Origin: an uncultured Verrucomicrobia subdivision 3 bacterium
GTDB lineage: Bacteria > Verrucomicrobiota > Verrucomicrobiia > Limisphaerales > UBA11358
Length of the DNA: 64,000 nt
Assembly (NCBI GenBank): GCA_903872345.1
Contig: CAIQKM010000119.1
Location: forward strand, 1 to 64,000
Direction of reading: 5' to 3'
The position numbers and the translations under genes are program-made. This document shows positions 28,901 through 37,861 of the stretch, piece after piece; position 1 is the stretch's first letter; the number at the start of each line of letters is the position of its first letter. The notes beneath the pieces are model-generated. The model worked only from the letters and a program-made list of their open reading frames with translations, did no database searches and had not been told where the DNA came from.

Positions 28901-30204
28901 CGGCGTTCGTCAACGGCATCACCTGGGTCAATGCCAGCTTCAATTCGGTTGGCGGCCTGGTGGCGAGCAGTTGGTCGCTGACAAATAACCAGGCAGCCTT
29001 GAATGTGGCGGTACCGGCCGGTTCCACCGGTTCCATCTATCTCCCGATCCTTGGCGCGGTCACCACCAATCTGGTCATCCGGGAAAGCGGCACCATCATC
29101 TGGCAAAACAGCGCCCCCGCCGGAAATGCGACCGGGGTGGCCTTCAGCCGGATTCAGACCAGCAATGCGCAAACGTTTGTCGTGTGGAATATCGGGTCGG
29201 GCGCATACCAATTTGCCTGGAATGTGCTGGCTGCACCCGGCGGCTTGTCCGCCTCGGCCAGCAACGGGCAGGCGACGTTGAGTTGGAATGCTGCCCCCAA
29301 TGCAACCGGCTATAATGTGAAGCGTTCGGCGGTGAGCGGCGGCCCCTATGTCACTGTGGCGGCCGGGGTGCCGGCGACCAACTATATAGACCTGGTTCTA
29401 TCCAACAATCTCACTTACTACTATGTGGTCTCCGCGATCAATGGCGGCAATGAAAGTGCGAATTCTTCCGAGGCAGGCGTTACTCCGGGATTCCTCGCCA
29501 ATTTTGGATTCGAGTCCCCCGCTATCAGTACCTACCAGTATAATCCCACGGGGGGAGCCTGGACTTTTACTCCGCTGTCCGGGGCCAGCGGATCGGGCAT
29601 CACCGCGAACAGCAGCGCCTTTACCAGCGGAAACACCAATGCTCCCCAAGGGAGTCAGGTGGCGTTCTTGCAGGGCACCGGCAGCATTTCCCAGGCGGTA
29701 TCGGGCTTGATCGCGGGAGCAACGTATCGAGTCACCTTTGCGGCCGCCCAGCGCAATAATATTTATGGTGCCCAGACCGGGCAGTCGTGGGATGTCCGGT
29801 TGGGCGGAACCGTCATCGCCAGTTATTCACCGCCCGAATCAGCCGAAACCTATCTGGATTATTCCGCCACGTTTACGGCGCCGGTTAGCGGCAGTTCGCC
29901 GCTGGCGTTTGTGGGCACCGACAAGAATGGCGGTGATAATACGGTTTTTATCGATAATGTCCGGTTTGCCCTCGCCCCATCGTTGGTCCCGCCGCATCTC
30001 GCCTGCCAGGTTGGCGGCGGGCGGGTCCTGGTTGGCTGGCCGCCCGACCACGCGGGCTGGCGATTGGAGCAGCAGACTGATTCATTAAGCCAGGGACTCG
30101 GCACCAATTGGGTGACGGTGAACGGTTCGACCCTGACTAACCAACTCGCTTTGGCCATGGCTCAATCGGGCGGTTGCGCATTTTTCCGGCTGGTTTACCC
30201 GTAA
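25948..30204 (+). CDS. GH78 alpha-L-rhamnosidase with FN3, sandwich module and FYRL-like tail
   Basis: 1418 residues from ATG 25948, chosen because it opens a good signal peptide (RSFLTFASMVLMSVAFAIPDLHA); ATG 25891 or 25840 would add residues before it. Order: N-terminal FN3-like rhamnosidase domain (PANLLCDGWSNPLGIDNANP), a beta-sandwich at about residues 160-315 (WIWYPEG ... TADNSYTAYLNGALVG ... GISPWG), a second sandwich, then the (alpha/alpha)6 barrel with DCPHRERLGWLEQDN starting at Asp662. The C-terminus has an FN3 domain, a carbohydrate-binding-like sandwich (NFGFESPAISTYQYNP) and the class A tail ending FFRLVYP. It should release rhamnose from rhamnogalacturonan fragments. The next two genes are a two-component pair whose sensor shares the 160-315 module. 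Confidence 0.92.
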   Translation: MRSFLTFASMVLMSVAFAIPDLHASISPANLLCDGWSNPLGIDNANPRLTWQLTAPSGARAQSQSAYEIQVATSPTVLAGNQPDLWESGKALGTTCHATYAGASLKSALPVFWQVRVWDAAGQVSGWSPIATWTMGLLNLTNWLGSWLAAPPDASLPSLSDCSWIWYPEGNPAQSAPVATRYFRKSFHLGSSPAVTAATLLVTADNSYTAYLNGALVGTGQNYAIAITADVASQILAGTNVLAIAAANAGSVSNPAGLIGKLVLKYADGTQTSIPMDATWKSANTLYSNWQLASYDDSSWTNALVLGAYGISPWGTGVVVQSATNGLPVFRRQFTVNPGLQRAVIYICGLGQYELSANGTKVGTGLLAPGWSKYDQTCLYDTLDLTSSLTNGNNVVGVMLGNGMYNVPATTNYTKFTGSFGPLRLIAQVHLYYTNGTSQIIPSDTQWTTAPGPMTYSHVYGGEAWDARKLAANWNQPGFDASTWAAAMLTNGPGGTLRGQSHAAPPVIATQTLSAMRTNVLSSSTVVYDLGQNAALIPTLTTHGPAGAAVQITPAELTNADGTVNRTSAGGGTAYWQYTLAGTGTETWTPKFYYHGCRYLQVTLTAAPGSAVLPAVDSLTGAAIQTAAANVGSFSCSSDLFNRTRTLIQWSQRNNLISILTDCPHRERLGWLEQDNLNGPSLRYEFDLSRLFTKAMQDMADSQTGAGTGLVPDIAPEYTTFSGGFRDSPEWGSSVILVPWQQYQFTGDDTLLRNYYSVMTNYFGYLQNQASGNFLSYPNGLGDWYDIGPNAPGFPQNTPVSLTADAYYCQDAQILGQVAAVIGRTNDAVQFNLLATNIGNAFNATYFSAANGYYATGSQTAQALPLYLGLVNPTNQAAVLGALVADIHSKGLTAGEIGHRYLLRALTDMGRADVVQYLHGKTNASGYGYILSQGATAMTEAWDANPDDSQDHFMLGHIIEWFYHDLAGIQTDPAAPGFQNVVIKPAFVNGITWVNASFNSVGGLVASSWSLTNNQAALNVAVPAGSTGSIYLPILGAVTTNLVIRESGTIIWQNSAPAGNATGVAFSRIQTSNAQTFVVWNIGSGAYQFAWNVLAAPGGLSASASNGQATLSWNAAPNATGYNVKRSAVSGGPYVTVAAGVPATNYIDLVLSNNLTYYYVVSAINGGNESANSSEAGVTPGFLANFGFESPAISTYQYNPTGGAWTFTPLSGASGSGITANSSAFTSGNTNAPQGSQVAFLQGTGSISQAVSGLIAGATYRVTFAAAQRNNIYGAQTGQSWDVRLGGTVIASYSPPESAETYLDYSATFTAPVSGSSPLAFVGTDKNGGDNTVFIDNVRFALAPSLVPPHLACQVGGGRVLVGWPPDHAGWRLEQQTDSLSQGLGTNWVTVNGSTLTNQLALAMAQSGGCAFFRLVYP

Positions 30205-30306
30205 GCTTCCAAGCTAATGCCGTAACGCCACTTTGCCATACCATGTGACCAGCTTGGGGCTTGAGGCCGGGATTAGGGCCGTGTAGAGTGCAAAAAGATT
30301 CACTGA

Positions 30307-31827
30307 GTGACGCTGATTCGACCATTTTTATTCCCCAAGCTAACCAGCCCGGCCTGTTCCTGTGCCGTCCTGGTCTGGCTGGTGCTGGGGTTGCCTGTGC
30401 CGCTGTTGCCACGCGCCACGGCGGCGGCCATCCCGCTGGGCACCAATGTCAATGCCGAGTTGGATGATCCGTCCGAACCGGTGAAAGATTCCCTCGCCGA
30501 ACGCGGCTCGCACAACTTCAGCGATATGGGGGCGTGGATCTGGGACACTAATACGTTTGACCGCCAGACCGTTCGCTTCTGGCGACCCTTTGAAATACCG
30601 GCCGCTGATAGTGTCACCCGGGCGCGCATCCGCATCACCGCTGACAACGAATATATTCTGTACCTCGATGGCTATGAGCTCGGCCGGGATGCCGAGTGGC
30701 GGCATATTTATGAATATGACATCACCTCGCTGCTGGGCCCGGGCAAACACGTGCTCGCAGTCGAAGTGTATAACAGTTCGCGCGAGGCAGGTCTGGTATT
30801 GGGATTACGGGTGGGCTTGCATTCGGGCGGCACCGTGGGGGTAAAATCCGACGGGACTTGGCTGATCGTTCCCAACGACCTTTCCGGTTGGGAAAAGCAG
30901 CGGGATGCGGATTCCCTCTGGCGGCCGGCAACGGTGCTGACGAATTTTGGCGTGGGCCCCTGGGGAGTGCTGGATTTTATTGATCTGGTGCCACCCAACA
31001 AACCGATATATACCCCGTTCTGGCAGACCGGCTGGTTTGTCATCGCCCTGTCCTCGGTTTGCGGCGTCATCAGCTTGTTGGGATTGAGCCTGATGACCCA
31101 AGTGCTGCTGCATAAGAAAGAAACCCTTTCATTGCAGCGCGAACGCGCCCGCATTGCCCGGGATATTCATGACGATCTGGGAACCCGTGTCACGCAACTG
31201 GTGTTGCAGGGCGAAGTGGCCCAAAGCGAACTGCCAGCAAATTCGCGCACCCGCCTGCAACTGGAAAAAATCTCGGAAGGGGCGCGCGATTCCTTGCATG
31301 CCATGGATGAGATTCTCTGGGCGATTAATCCCCGGCGGGATACGCTGCATGAATTCGCCACCTTCCTGTGCGCCCATGCCAAAACGTTTTTGGCCAATAC
31401 TTCCATTCAGTGCCTGCTCGAAGTCGAACCAGGCATGTCGTCAGTGGCGTTTGACCTGCCCTTTCGCCGAAACTTGCTCTTGGCGGTGAAGGAAGCGCTC
31501 AATAATGCGGCCAAGTATTCCGAGGCGACCGAACTTCTGTTGCAGATCCGGCGGGAAGGCCATGGCTTGACGGTGGTGGTGCAGGATAATGGCCGTGGAT
31601 TTGATCCCGCCCTGATTAATAAGGAGCGCAATGGCCTGGCGAACATGATGGAACGCATGAAAGAAATGGGCGGCAGTTGCCAGGTTGCGACCCAGCCGGG
31701 CAACGGTTGCCGTTTACAATTCCACATACCTTTTATTCAAATGCGCCGTCGTCCCTGGTGGTCCACCTGGCGGCTCGTGCGTGCGGAAGAACCGCCGCCG
31801 CCCAACTCTTTGGCCAACCGAAATTAA
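30307..31827 (+). CDS. Sensor histidine kinase with a rhamnosidase-like extracellular sandwich domain
   Basis: 506 residues, GTG start at 30307; a TGA stop sits directly before it in frame, so no earlier start is possible. Signal/anchor LVWLVLGLPVPLL, then an extracellular domain at about 76-220: WIWDTNTF, ITADNEYILYLDGYELG, KHVLAVEVYN, DGTWLIVP, FGVGPWG. One membrane helix (241-266), then a HisKA_3 dimerisation helix with His288 in RARIARDIHDDLG, and an HATPase with Asn399/Asn400, DNGRGFDP and GLANM boxes. The extracellular part lines up motif for motif with residues 160-315 of the GH78 enzyme encoded 102 bp upstream. The kinase probably detects rhamnose or rhamnogalacturonan fragments and phosphorylates the regulator encoded one base downstream. 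Confidence 0.93.
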   Translation: MTLIRPFLFPKLTSPACSCAVLVWLVLGLPVPLLPRATAAAIPLGTNVNAELDDPSEPVKDSLAERGSHNFSDMGAWIWDTNTFDRQTVRFWRPFEIPAADSVTRARIRITADNEYILYLDGYELGRDAEWRHIYEYDITSLLGPGKHVLAVEVYNSSREAGLVLGLRVGLHSGGTVGVKSDGTWLIVPNDLSGWEKQRDADSLWRPATVLTNFGVGPWGVLDFIDLVPPNKPIYTPFWQTGWFVIALSSVCGVISLLGLSLMTQVLLHKKETLSLQRERARIARDIHDDLGTRVTQLVLQGEVAQSELPANSRTRLQLEKISEGARDSLHAMDEILWAINPRRDTLHEFATFLCAHAKTFLANTSIQCLLEVEPGMSSVAFDLPFRRNLLLAVKEALNNAAKYSEATELLLQIRREGHGLTVVVQDNGRGFDPALINKERNGLANMMERMKEMGGSCQVATQPGNGCRLQFHIPFIQMRRRPWWSTWRLVRAEEPPPPNSLANRN

Positions 31828-31828
31828 T

Positions 31829-32518
31829 ATGAACACCAACGAAAAACCCGAAAAGATCATTGCCGGTTCCGCCCAGGCACCCCTGCGGATAGCCTTGGTG
31901 GAAGACCAGTTGACGGTCCGGGAAACGTGGAGCCACCTCATCAATTCGTTTCCCGATCTCACCTGTGTTTGCATCGCCAAATCCGGCGAAGAGGCGTTAA
32001 AGATGATTCCGGAATCCAAAGCCGATGCCGTGTTGATGGATATTTTTTTACCGCGCATGTCGGGGATTGAATGCACGAGCCGGCTCAAGGAACTGATGCC
32101 GAATATCCGAATCATCATCCTGACCGCCATGAATGACGAGGAATTGGTATTCATGGCACTGGAGGCGGGAGCCGATGGCTATCTGCTGAAACGAACCAAA
32201 CCGGCCGACCTGCGCTCAGCCCTGATGGATGTTTTGGGCGGCGGCGCGCCCATGACCAGTGAGATTGCCCGGCGCGTGGTGGAATCCTTCCGGCTCAAGA
32301 CCAAAAGCCGGGATGAATCCCTGCGGCTGTCCGTGCGGGAGGAGCAAATTCTGCTGCTGCTGGCCAAGGGATATTCCAACAAGATCATCGCCGACAAGCT
32401 CGAGATCAGCAGCGATACCGTAAGTCACCACTTGAAGCACGTTTTTGAAAAGCTGCACGTGAAAACTCGCACGGAGGCGGTGGTTCGTTACATCGCTTCG
32501 AAAAATGCCGCAAGCTGA
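31829..32518 (+). CDS. NarL/LuxR-type response regulator, partner of the adjacent sensor
   Basis: 229 residues from ATG 31829, one base after the kinase stop; the longer frame upstream lies inside the kinase gene. Receiver domain with acidic pocket Glu25-Asp26 and phospho-acceptor Asp71 in AVLMDIFLPRMSG, switch Thr in IILTAMND and Lys in GYLLKRTKP. A LuxR-type helix-turn-helix follows (LSVREEQILLLLAKGYSNKI, LEISSDTVSHHLKHVFEKL). It ends with a strong intrinsic terminator. It is expected to control the neighbouring polysaccharide genes; candidate G/C-flanked sites are noted upstream of the GH78 and LamG genes. Confidence 0.94.
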   Translation: MNTNEKPEKIIAGSAQAPLRIALVEDQLTVRETWSHLINSFPDLTCVCIAKSGEEALKMIPESKADAVLMDIFLPRMSGIECTSRLKELMPNIRIIILTAMNDEELVFMALEAGADGYLLKRTKPADLRSALMDVLGGGAPMTSEIARRVVESFRLKTKSRDESLRLSVREEQILLLLAKGYSNKIIADKLEISSDTVSHHLKHVFEKLHVKTRTEAVVRYIASKNAAS

Positions 32519-32545
32519 ATTGCCGAAAAAATTTCCGCGAATATA

Positions 32546-32582
32546 CCCTCTGCCTGGCCCTTTCCAGCGGAGGGTTTTTCTT
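32546..32582 (+). terminator. Intrinsic terminator after the two-component operon
   Basis: CCCTCTGCCTGG and CCAGCGGAGGG form an imperfect GC-rich stem 28 bp after the regulator stop, followed directly by TTTTTCTTT. It closes the rhamnosidase-kinase-regulator transcription unit. Confidence 0.8.
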
Positions 32583-32979
32583 TGCCGCCAGCCAGACTTG
32601 GCGAGGCATGCCAATCGACGGTTCCACCGGGTTTCCATCATCCAGCCAGCCATTTGGCCTGACCAACGAACCCCGGGCATCACCTTCCAGGATTATAAAG
32701 CATCCCATGTTTTAGGGATACCCACACTACTAGGTCATGGTATTTACGGAATATGGATTCTCAGGGATAGTGTAAGGAAGCACATACCACAAGTCCGAAA
32801 GGTCGTGGCGTGGGCATGTAACAAATCAAAACTTAATTGCGCGCTCCCAAAAATAATTCCACCAGGCTCATGGACTGCTTCCGGCCGGCTGGTGCGCTGT
32901 CAGCCGTTGACTACCAACCCGCAACATTTCCTCACTAACCTAACCCGATTAACCTCCAAACCACAACCCTCCGTTAACT
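32583..32979 (+). promoter_or_regulatory. Upstream region of the LamG/Ig protein gene
   Basis: About 400 bp without a credible gene. It contains ATCCCATGTTTTAGGG (32702-32717), resembling ATCCCCTGTTCTGG in the GH78 promoter region, overlapping TTTAGGGATACCC (32711-32723). The part after 32750 is A/T-richer and likely holds the promoter. An open frame crossing it looks like a shadow of the next gene. Confidence 0.4.
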
Positions 32980-35900
32980 ATGAAATTAAGCCACCTACCA
33001 CCGTCTTCATGGCTGCCAGGCCATTGGGTCAAATCCTCCCTAACCACTTTCCGGGGTGCGAGCCTGCTCGTGGCCTTGGCGAGCATCGCCGCCAGCCAGC
33101 TGGCCTCGGCCCAGACTTTGCTATTGCAATTAAAAGCCGCCAATTACAATCCAACCACCGGTTTGTGGACAGCCACCGTCGGAGCCAATGCGCAAGCCTC
33201 GGGCACCTATCCCACCCTGACAACCAGTGCCAGCCCGAACGGTTCCCCGGCGGTGGTGTTTAATGGCGGAAATCAGCTGGCGCTGGCTACATCCATTCCT
33301 GCGGCCAACGGCTACACCGCCTTTGCTTACATCAAACCGGGATCCGGGGGCGGAACGTATGCCCTGTTCGGCGGGGCCAGCGGTTCGTTTGAATATCGCA
33401 TCAATGCCAGCAAGCAGGACGCCCTGAAACAGCAAACCACGGATCTCGGTTCGGAAACCACAACGATGTCCACCAGCGCCTTCAGTCTGGTATCGGTCAC
33501 CGTAACCAATGTCGGCGGTGGCAGTTTCCGCCTTAACGGCGCTGGCGATGGCAACAACTCCGCCAGCTCATTTTCCCAGCCCATCAGCGCAATTGGCGCC
33601 CGGGCTTCCAGCGGCGGTGAAAATTATAGCGGCTCCATCTGCGAAATTGACATCTACAGCGGCGTCCTGACTCCCACGCAAATCACAAATATTGAGCAGA
33701 CCATCACCAACTCCTATGTAACGCCGCCGCCCACCGCGCCGATTCTGGTTTCCGACATCACCCCTAATCCGGCGGTCACCACCGTGGGCGGAAACGAAAC
33801 GTTCTCCGCATCCTTCACAGGAGCGGCGCCGATCAGTTACCAATGGCTCATCAGTCCGAATTCCTCCGGCACCGGAGCATCCGCCATAACGGGTGCCACC
33901 AATACGACCCTGGTGCTGACCAATCTGCAACTCGCCAATTCCGGCTATTATTACAGTGTCCGGGCTACCAACACCATTGCGCCTTATGTCACCAACAGCA
34001 GTTGGGTACAATTGACCGTGCAGCCCCTGACGGCGCTGGTGCAGCTCCAAGCCACCAACTATAATGCAAGCAGCGGCGTGTGGACCGATTCCAGCGGCAA
34101 CGGCAACAATGCCACCTACTCCGGCACCACCACCCCTACCCTGGTATCCGTGGTGACGCCCAACGGCTCACCGGCGGTGAATATCCCCTCGGGTGGCGGC
34201 AGTTTTCTACTCTCCTCCTCGCTTTCTCAAAGCAGTGGTTATACGATCTTTGCCTATGTCAAACCCAGTGTGGTTTCGGACGGTGGCCGGCACGCGCTTA
34301 CCGGCGGTTCCTCCTCGGGCGCGCTGGAATATGACATTTATTCCGGTCATCAGGATTATCTGCGGGAATATTTGCAGGATGTGGGCAATGGCACGGCCAC
34401 TATCCCGACCAACAGTTTCAGCATGATTGGTGTGGCGGTGAATTCTTCCGGAGCGACCTTCCGGTTGAACGGGGCGACCGACGCCACGGTTTCCGGGGCT
34501 TCCTTCGGCTCAGCCCTCACCCGCATCGGCAACAACGAAGGCAGCGGCGACAGTTACCTTGGAAACATCGCTGAAATTGACATTTACAGCGGCGTATTGA
34601 CTTACATTCAGATCACCAATATCGAGGCCCAACTGACGGCCAAGTATATCACCGCCAATAGCATCGTCATTGGTGCGGCCACTGTCTCGCCCACGAACAA
34701 CACCTATGCCGGCAATGCCATCACGCTGGCCGCGCCCGTGATCGGTGCCACCGGCACCACGACGTATCACTGGCAGACGGATAACGGCAGCGGCGGCGCC
34801 ACCTTCTCCAATATCAGCGGTGCCACCACCACCAACTATGTGCTCAGCACCACCGGCCTGCTCGGAACTTATGAGTATCAACTTGTAGGCACCCCATTTG
34901 GCGGCAGTTCCGTGACCAGTGCGCCCGTCAGTCTGACGGTCCAGGCAGCTTCCTCGCCGGTGTTGGTGACAGATACCACGGCCAGCACCAGCATCGTCAC
35001 GGTCGGTGGCAATGAAACGTTCTCCGCTTCCTTCGTTGGCAATCTCCCGCTCAGCTATCAGTGGCAGGTCAGCGCCAATTCCTCCGGCAGCGGGGCAGTG
35101 AATATCGCGGGTGCCACCAATGCGACCCTGACTCTCGCTAATGTGCAACTGACCAACTCCGGCTACTATTACAGCCTGGTGGCCTCCAATGCGATTGCTC
35201 CTTATGTGGCCAACAGCACGTGGACAGAATTGACCGTGCAACCGCTCACAGCCTTGGTGCAGCTAGTCGCCACCAACTACGATGCGGGCAGCGGTGTGTG
35301 GACTGATTCCAGCGGCAATAACAACAATGCCACGTATTCTGGATCAACTACTCCCGGCCTCGCAACTCTGGTTACTCCAAACGGGGCATCAGCCGTGAGC
35401 ATTCCCGGCAGGGATGGCAGTTTCGTCCTGACCTCCTCGCTGGACCCGAGCAGCGGATACACCGTGTTCGCTTATCTCCAACCTGCCAGCACCAGCGGGC
35501 GGAACGCCCTGACGGGCGGTTCCTCCTCTGGCGCGCTGGAATATGACATCTACAATGGCAAACAGGATTACCTGCGGGAATATCTGCAGGACGTGGGCAA
35601 TGGCGCAGCCACCATCCCGACCGCCGATTTCAGCCTGGTGGATCTGGCGGTCAATTCATCCGGAGCCACCTTCCGTTTGAATGGGTCCGTGGATGCGACG
35701 GTTTCTGGGGCAACGTTCAGCTCCCCCATCACCCGCCTGGGCAACAATGAAGGCGCCGGGGATGGCTTAGCCGGTGAAATTGCCGAAATCGACATCTACA
35801 GCGGGGTATTGAGTTCCAATCAGATTAGCACGATTGAGGCCCAGCTCGTAGCCACTTATGCCACGCTTAGCGTCGCCACCAATCCGACCAACATCACGAG

Positions 35901-36099
35901 TACGCTGGTAGGCAGCACCCTGCACCTCGCCTGGCCGGCGGATCATACCGGCTGGACGCTGGAAGCACAGACGAACGCGTTGACCATCGGCCTGAGCACC
36001 AATTGGGTGCGGATTCCGGGCTCCAGTGCCTCCAACCAGTTATCCGTGCCGATCGTTCCGGGCAACGGCAGTGTCTTCTACCGGCTGGTTTATCCCTGA
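32980..36099 (+). CDS. Secreted triple LamG / Ig-like repeat protein with FYRLVYP tail
   Basis: 1039 residues, ATG 32980, signal peptide GASLLVALASIAASQLASA. Three concanavalin-like (LamG-type) domains of ~200 residues (VQLQATNYNASSGVWTDSSG ... AEIDIYSGVLTYIQITNIEA) alternate with Ig-like domains (TVGGNETFSASF ... YQWLIS ... GYYYSV). Units two and three are so alike at protein and DNA level (near 34030-34640 and 35250-35850) that recent internal duplication is likely. The class A tail (LHLAWPADHTGWTLEAQTN ... FYRLVYP) ends the protein. No catalytic residues are evident, so it is probably a surface glycan-binding protein of the locus. A terminator follows. Confidence 0.88.
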   Translation: MKLSHLPPSSWLPGHWVKSSLTTFRGASLLVALASIAASQLASAQTLLLQLKAANYNPTTGLWTATVGANAQASGTYPTLTTSASPNGSPAVVFNGGNQLALATSIPAANGYTAFAYIKPGSGGGTYALFGGASGSFEYRINASKQDALKQQTTDLGSETTTMSTSAFSLVSVTVTNVGGGSFRLNGAGDGNNSASSFSQPISAIGARASSGGENYSGSICEIDIYSGVLTPTQITNIEQTITNSYVTPPPTAPILVSDITPNPAVTTVGGNETFSASFTGAAPISYQWLISPNSSGTGASAITGATNTTLVLTNLQLANSGYYYSVRATNTIAPYVTNSSWVQLTVQPLTALVQLQATNYNASSGVWTDSSGNGNNATYSGTTTPTLVSVVTPNGSPAVNIPSGGGSFLLSSSLSQSSGYTIFAYVKPSVVSDGGRHALTGGSSSGALEYDIYSGHQDYLREYLQDVGNGTATIPTNSFSMIGVAVNSSGATFRLNGATDATVSGASFGSALTRIGNNEGSGDSYLGNIAEIDIYSGVLTYIQITNIEAQLTAKYITANSIVIGAATVSPTNNTYAGNAITLAAPVIGATGTTTYHWQTDNGSGGATFSNISGATTTNYVLSTTGLLGTYEYQLVGTPFGGSSVTSAPVSLTVQAASSPVLVTDTTASTSIVTVGGNETFSASFVGNLPLSYQWQVSANSSGSGAVNIAGATNATLTLANVQLTNSGYYYSLVASNAIAPYVANSTWTELTVQPLTALVQLVATNYDAGSGVWTDSSGNNNNATYSGSTTPGLATLVTPNGASAVSIPGRDGSFVLTSSLDPSSGYTVFAYLQPASTSGRNALTGGSSSGALEYDIYNGKQDYLREYLQDVGNGAATIPTADFSLVDLAVNSSGATFRLNGSVDATVSGATFSSPITRLGNNEGAGDGLAGEIAEIDIYSGVLSSNQISTIEAQLVATYATLSVATNPTNITSTLVGSTLHLAWPADHTGWTLEAQTNALTIGLSTNWVRIPGSSASNQLSVPIVPGNGSVFYRLVYP

Positions 36100-36164
36100 C
36101 AAAGCCAGCGCAACATCCATCCGGTGACAGCCGGCTGGATGCCAGCAGGGAATGATTTGACAAC

Positions 36165-36207
36165 GGGCCGGGGGTGCCGGAGGGCTCCCCCGGGCCCGGT
36201 TTAATTT
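36165..36207 (+). terminator. Intrinsic terminator after the LamG/Ig gene
   Basis: GGGCCGGGGG pairs with CCCCCGGGCCC across a short loop and is followed by TTTAATTTTTATT. A further hairpin (36114-36141, CATCC...GGATG with CCGG core) lies just before it. Confidence 0.75.
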
Positions 36208-36217
36208 TTATTCGATT

Positions 36218-37861
36218 ATGCATTCAACCTTATGTCTGGCGGTTTTGTTGCTGTCAGGAACCGTGACAACCGCCAGTGATTCTGGTGAAGCCAATCTCAC
36301 GGCAGGACTGAAAATTACCCCCGGCCCATTTCAGCCCACTTGGGAATCGCTCGCCTCACAGTACCATTGCCCCGATTGGTTCCGGGACGCCAAGTTCGGT
36401 ATCTGGGCGGTTTACGGCCCGCAATGTGCCGTGGAAGATGGCGACTGGTATGCGCGCGGCATGTATTATCAGGGTTCGGCCCAGAACAAATTTCAGGTGC
36501 AACATTACGGGCCGCCATCGCGGTTTGGCTTCAAAGATGTAATCCATGAGTGGAAGGCGGAAAATTTTCATCCCGACGAGTTGCTGGCTTTTTATAAAAA
36601 ATCGGGGGCGAAATATTTCATGGCCATGGCCAACCACCATGACAACTTCGACAATTACAATTCCAAATACCAGCCCTGGAATTCTGTTAAAATCGGTCCC
36701 CAAAAAGACATCATCGGGATGTGGGCTCGCGCGGCGAAAAAGGCCGGGCTGCATTTCGCCGTGAGCGTGCACGCCTCGCATGCGTGGTCGTGGTATGAGC
36801 CCGCCCAAGGCGCGGACAAAACCGGTCCGCTGGCCGGGGTTCCATATGATGGGCATCTGACCAAAGCGGATGGCAAAAGCCTTTGGTGGGAAGGCTTGGA
36901 TCCCCAGGACCTCTACGTCCAAAACCACGTACCGGGCCGGGAGGAAGGTTTTGCCTGGTGGGACTGGAGTCCCGCTTCGGGTTGCAGTCAGCCGGATGCG
37001 GCCTATATGCAAAAATTCTTTCTCCGCACCAAACAGCTTTGGGACGACTACCAGCCAGATATGGTTTATTTCGATGACACCATTCTGCCGTTTCACGGCG
37101 TCACGGATGACATCGGCTTATAGCTCGCCGCTCATTTTTACAATACCAGCATCCAATGGCACGGCCATAACCAAGCTGTAATGAATGGCAAGTTTTTGGA
37201 TGCCGTCCAGCGCAAAGCACTCGTATACGACATTGAACGTGGCAAGGCGACCGGCATTTTGCCCGAGCCGTGGCAGACCGACACCTGCTTGGGTGACTGG
37301 CACTATCAGCGGGAAATCTTTAACCGGCATCAATACAAGACGGCCGCCACCGTCATTCCGATGCTGGCGGACATTGTCAGCAAAAATGGGAACCTAATGC
37401 TCAGTGTGCCGGTGCGCGGCGACGGCAGTATCGATGCTGACGAGGTAAAAATTGTTGGTGAAATTGGTGCATGGCTCAAAATCAACGGCTCAGCGATCTA
37501 TGGCACTCGTCCCTGGCAAGTCTATGGTGAGGGACCGGCCATGAATATATTCGAGAAGGGGCATTTTGACGGGCAGCAGGACACCTCCAAAATTCCATTC
37601 ACCCCGGCCGACATGCGTTTTACGCAGACCAAGAATGGCGACACCCTTTACGTTATCATACTGGCACTCCCCACCAAAGGACAGGTCACCATCAAATCGC
37701 TGGCAGAAAAATCCCCTTACTGGCCGGGCCGGATTAGCCGGGTAACTTTGGTCGGCAGCCGATTCTCTTTGAGATTCAACCGCGATCACGAAGGCTTGCA
37801 GGTGCAGCTGCCCGAAAAAATACCGGGCGACATTGCTTTTGCCATAGCTATTGCCCGGTGA
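36218..37861 (+). pseudogene. GH29 alpha-L-fucosidase copy C, interrupted by one in-frame TAG
   Basis: ATG 36218 opens a signal peptide (STLCLAVLLLSGTVTTAS) and a GH29 domain with AKFGIWAVYGPQC, MANHHDNFDNYNSKYQPWN and nucleophile Asp286 in DMVYFDDTILPF. Codon 302 is TAG (37121-37123). The same frame then continues without any other stop to 37861, with LAAHFYNTSIQWHG, VSKNGNLMLSVPVRGDG and the C-terminal sandwich, all aligning with copies A and B. At the TAG position both intact copies have AAA (Lys) in GLKIAADFYN; AAG to TAG would be one substitution. Total length without the stop is 547 residues, matching 559 and 555. So the gene is intact apart from one nonsense codon: a very recent pseudogene, a sequencing error, or readthrough. 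If translated only to the stop, the enzyme lacks part of the barrel. Confidence 0.9.

Noticed and set aside
30205..30306. CCAAGCT ... AGCTTGG inverted repeat between GH78 and the kinase, considered as a terminator
   Set aside because: The loop is about 34 nt and there is no U-tract; kinase expression probably continues from the rhamnosidase transcript.
32505..33263. A 252-codon plus-strand frame after the response regulator
   Set aside because: It runs through the terminator and into the LamG gene in another frame; no start context or homology.
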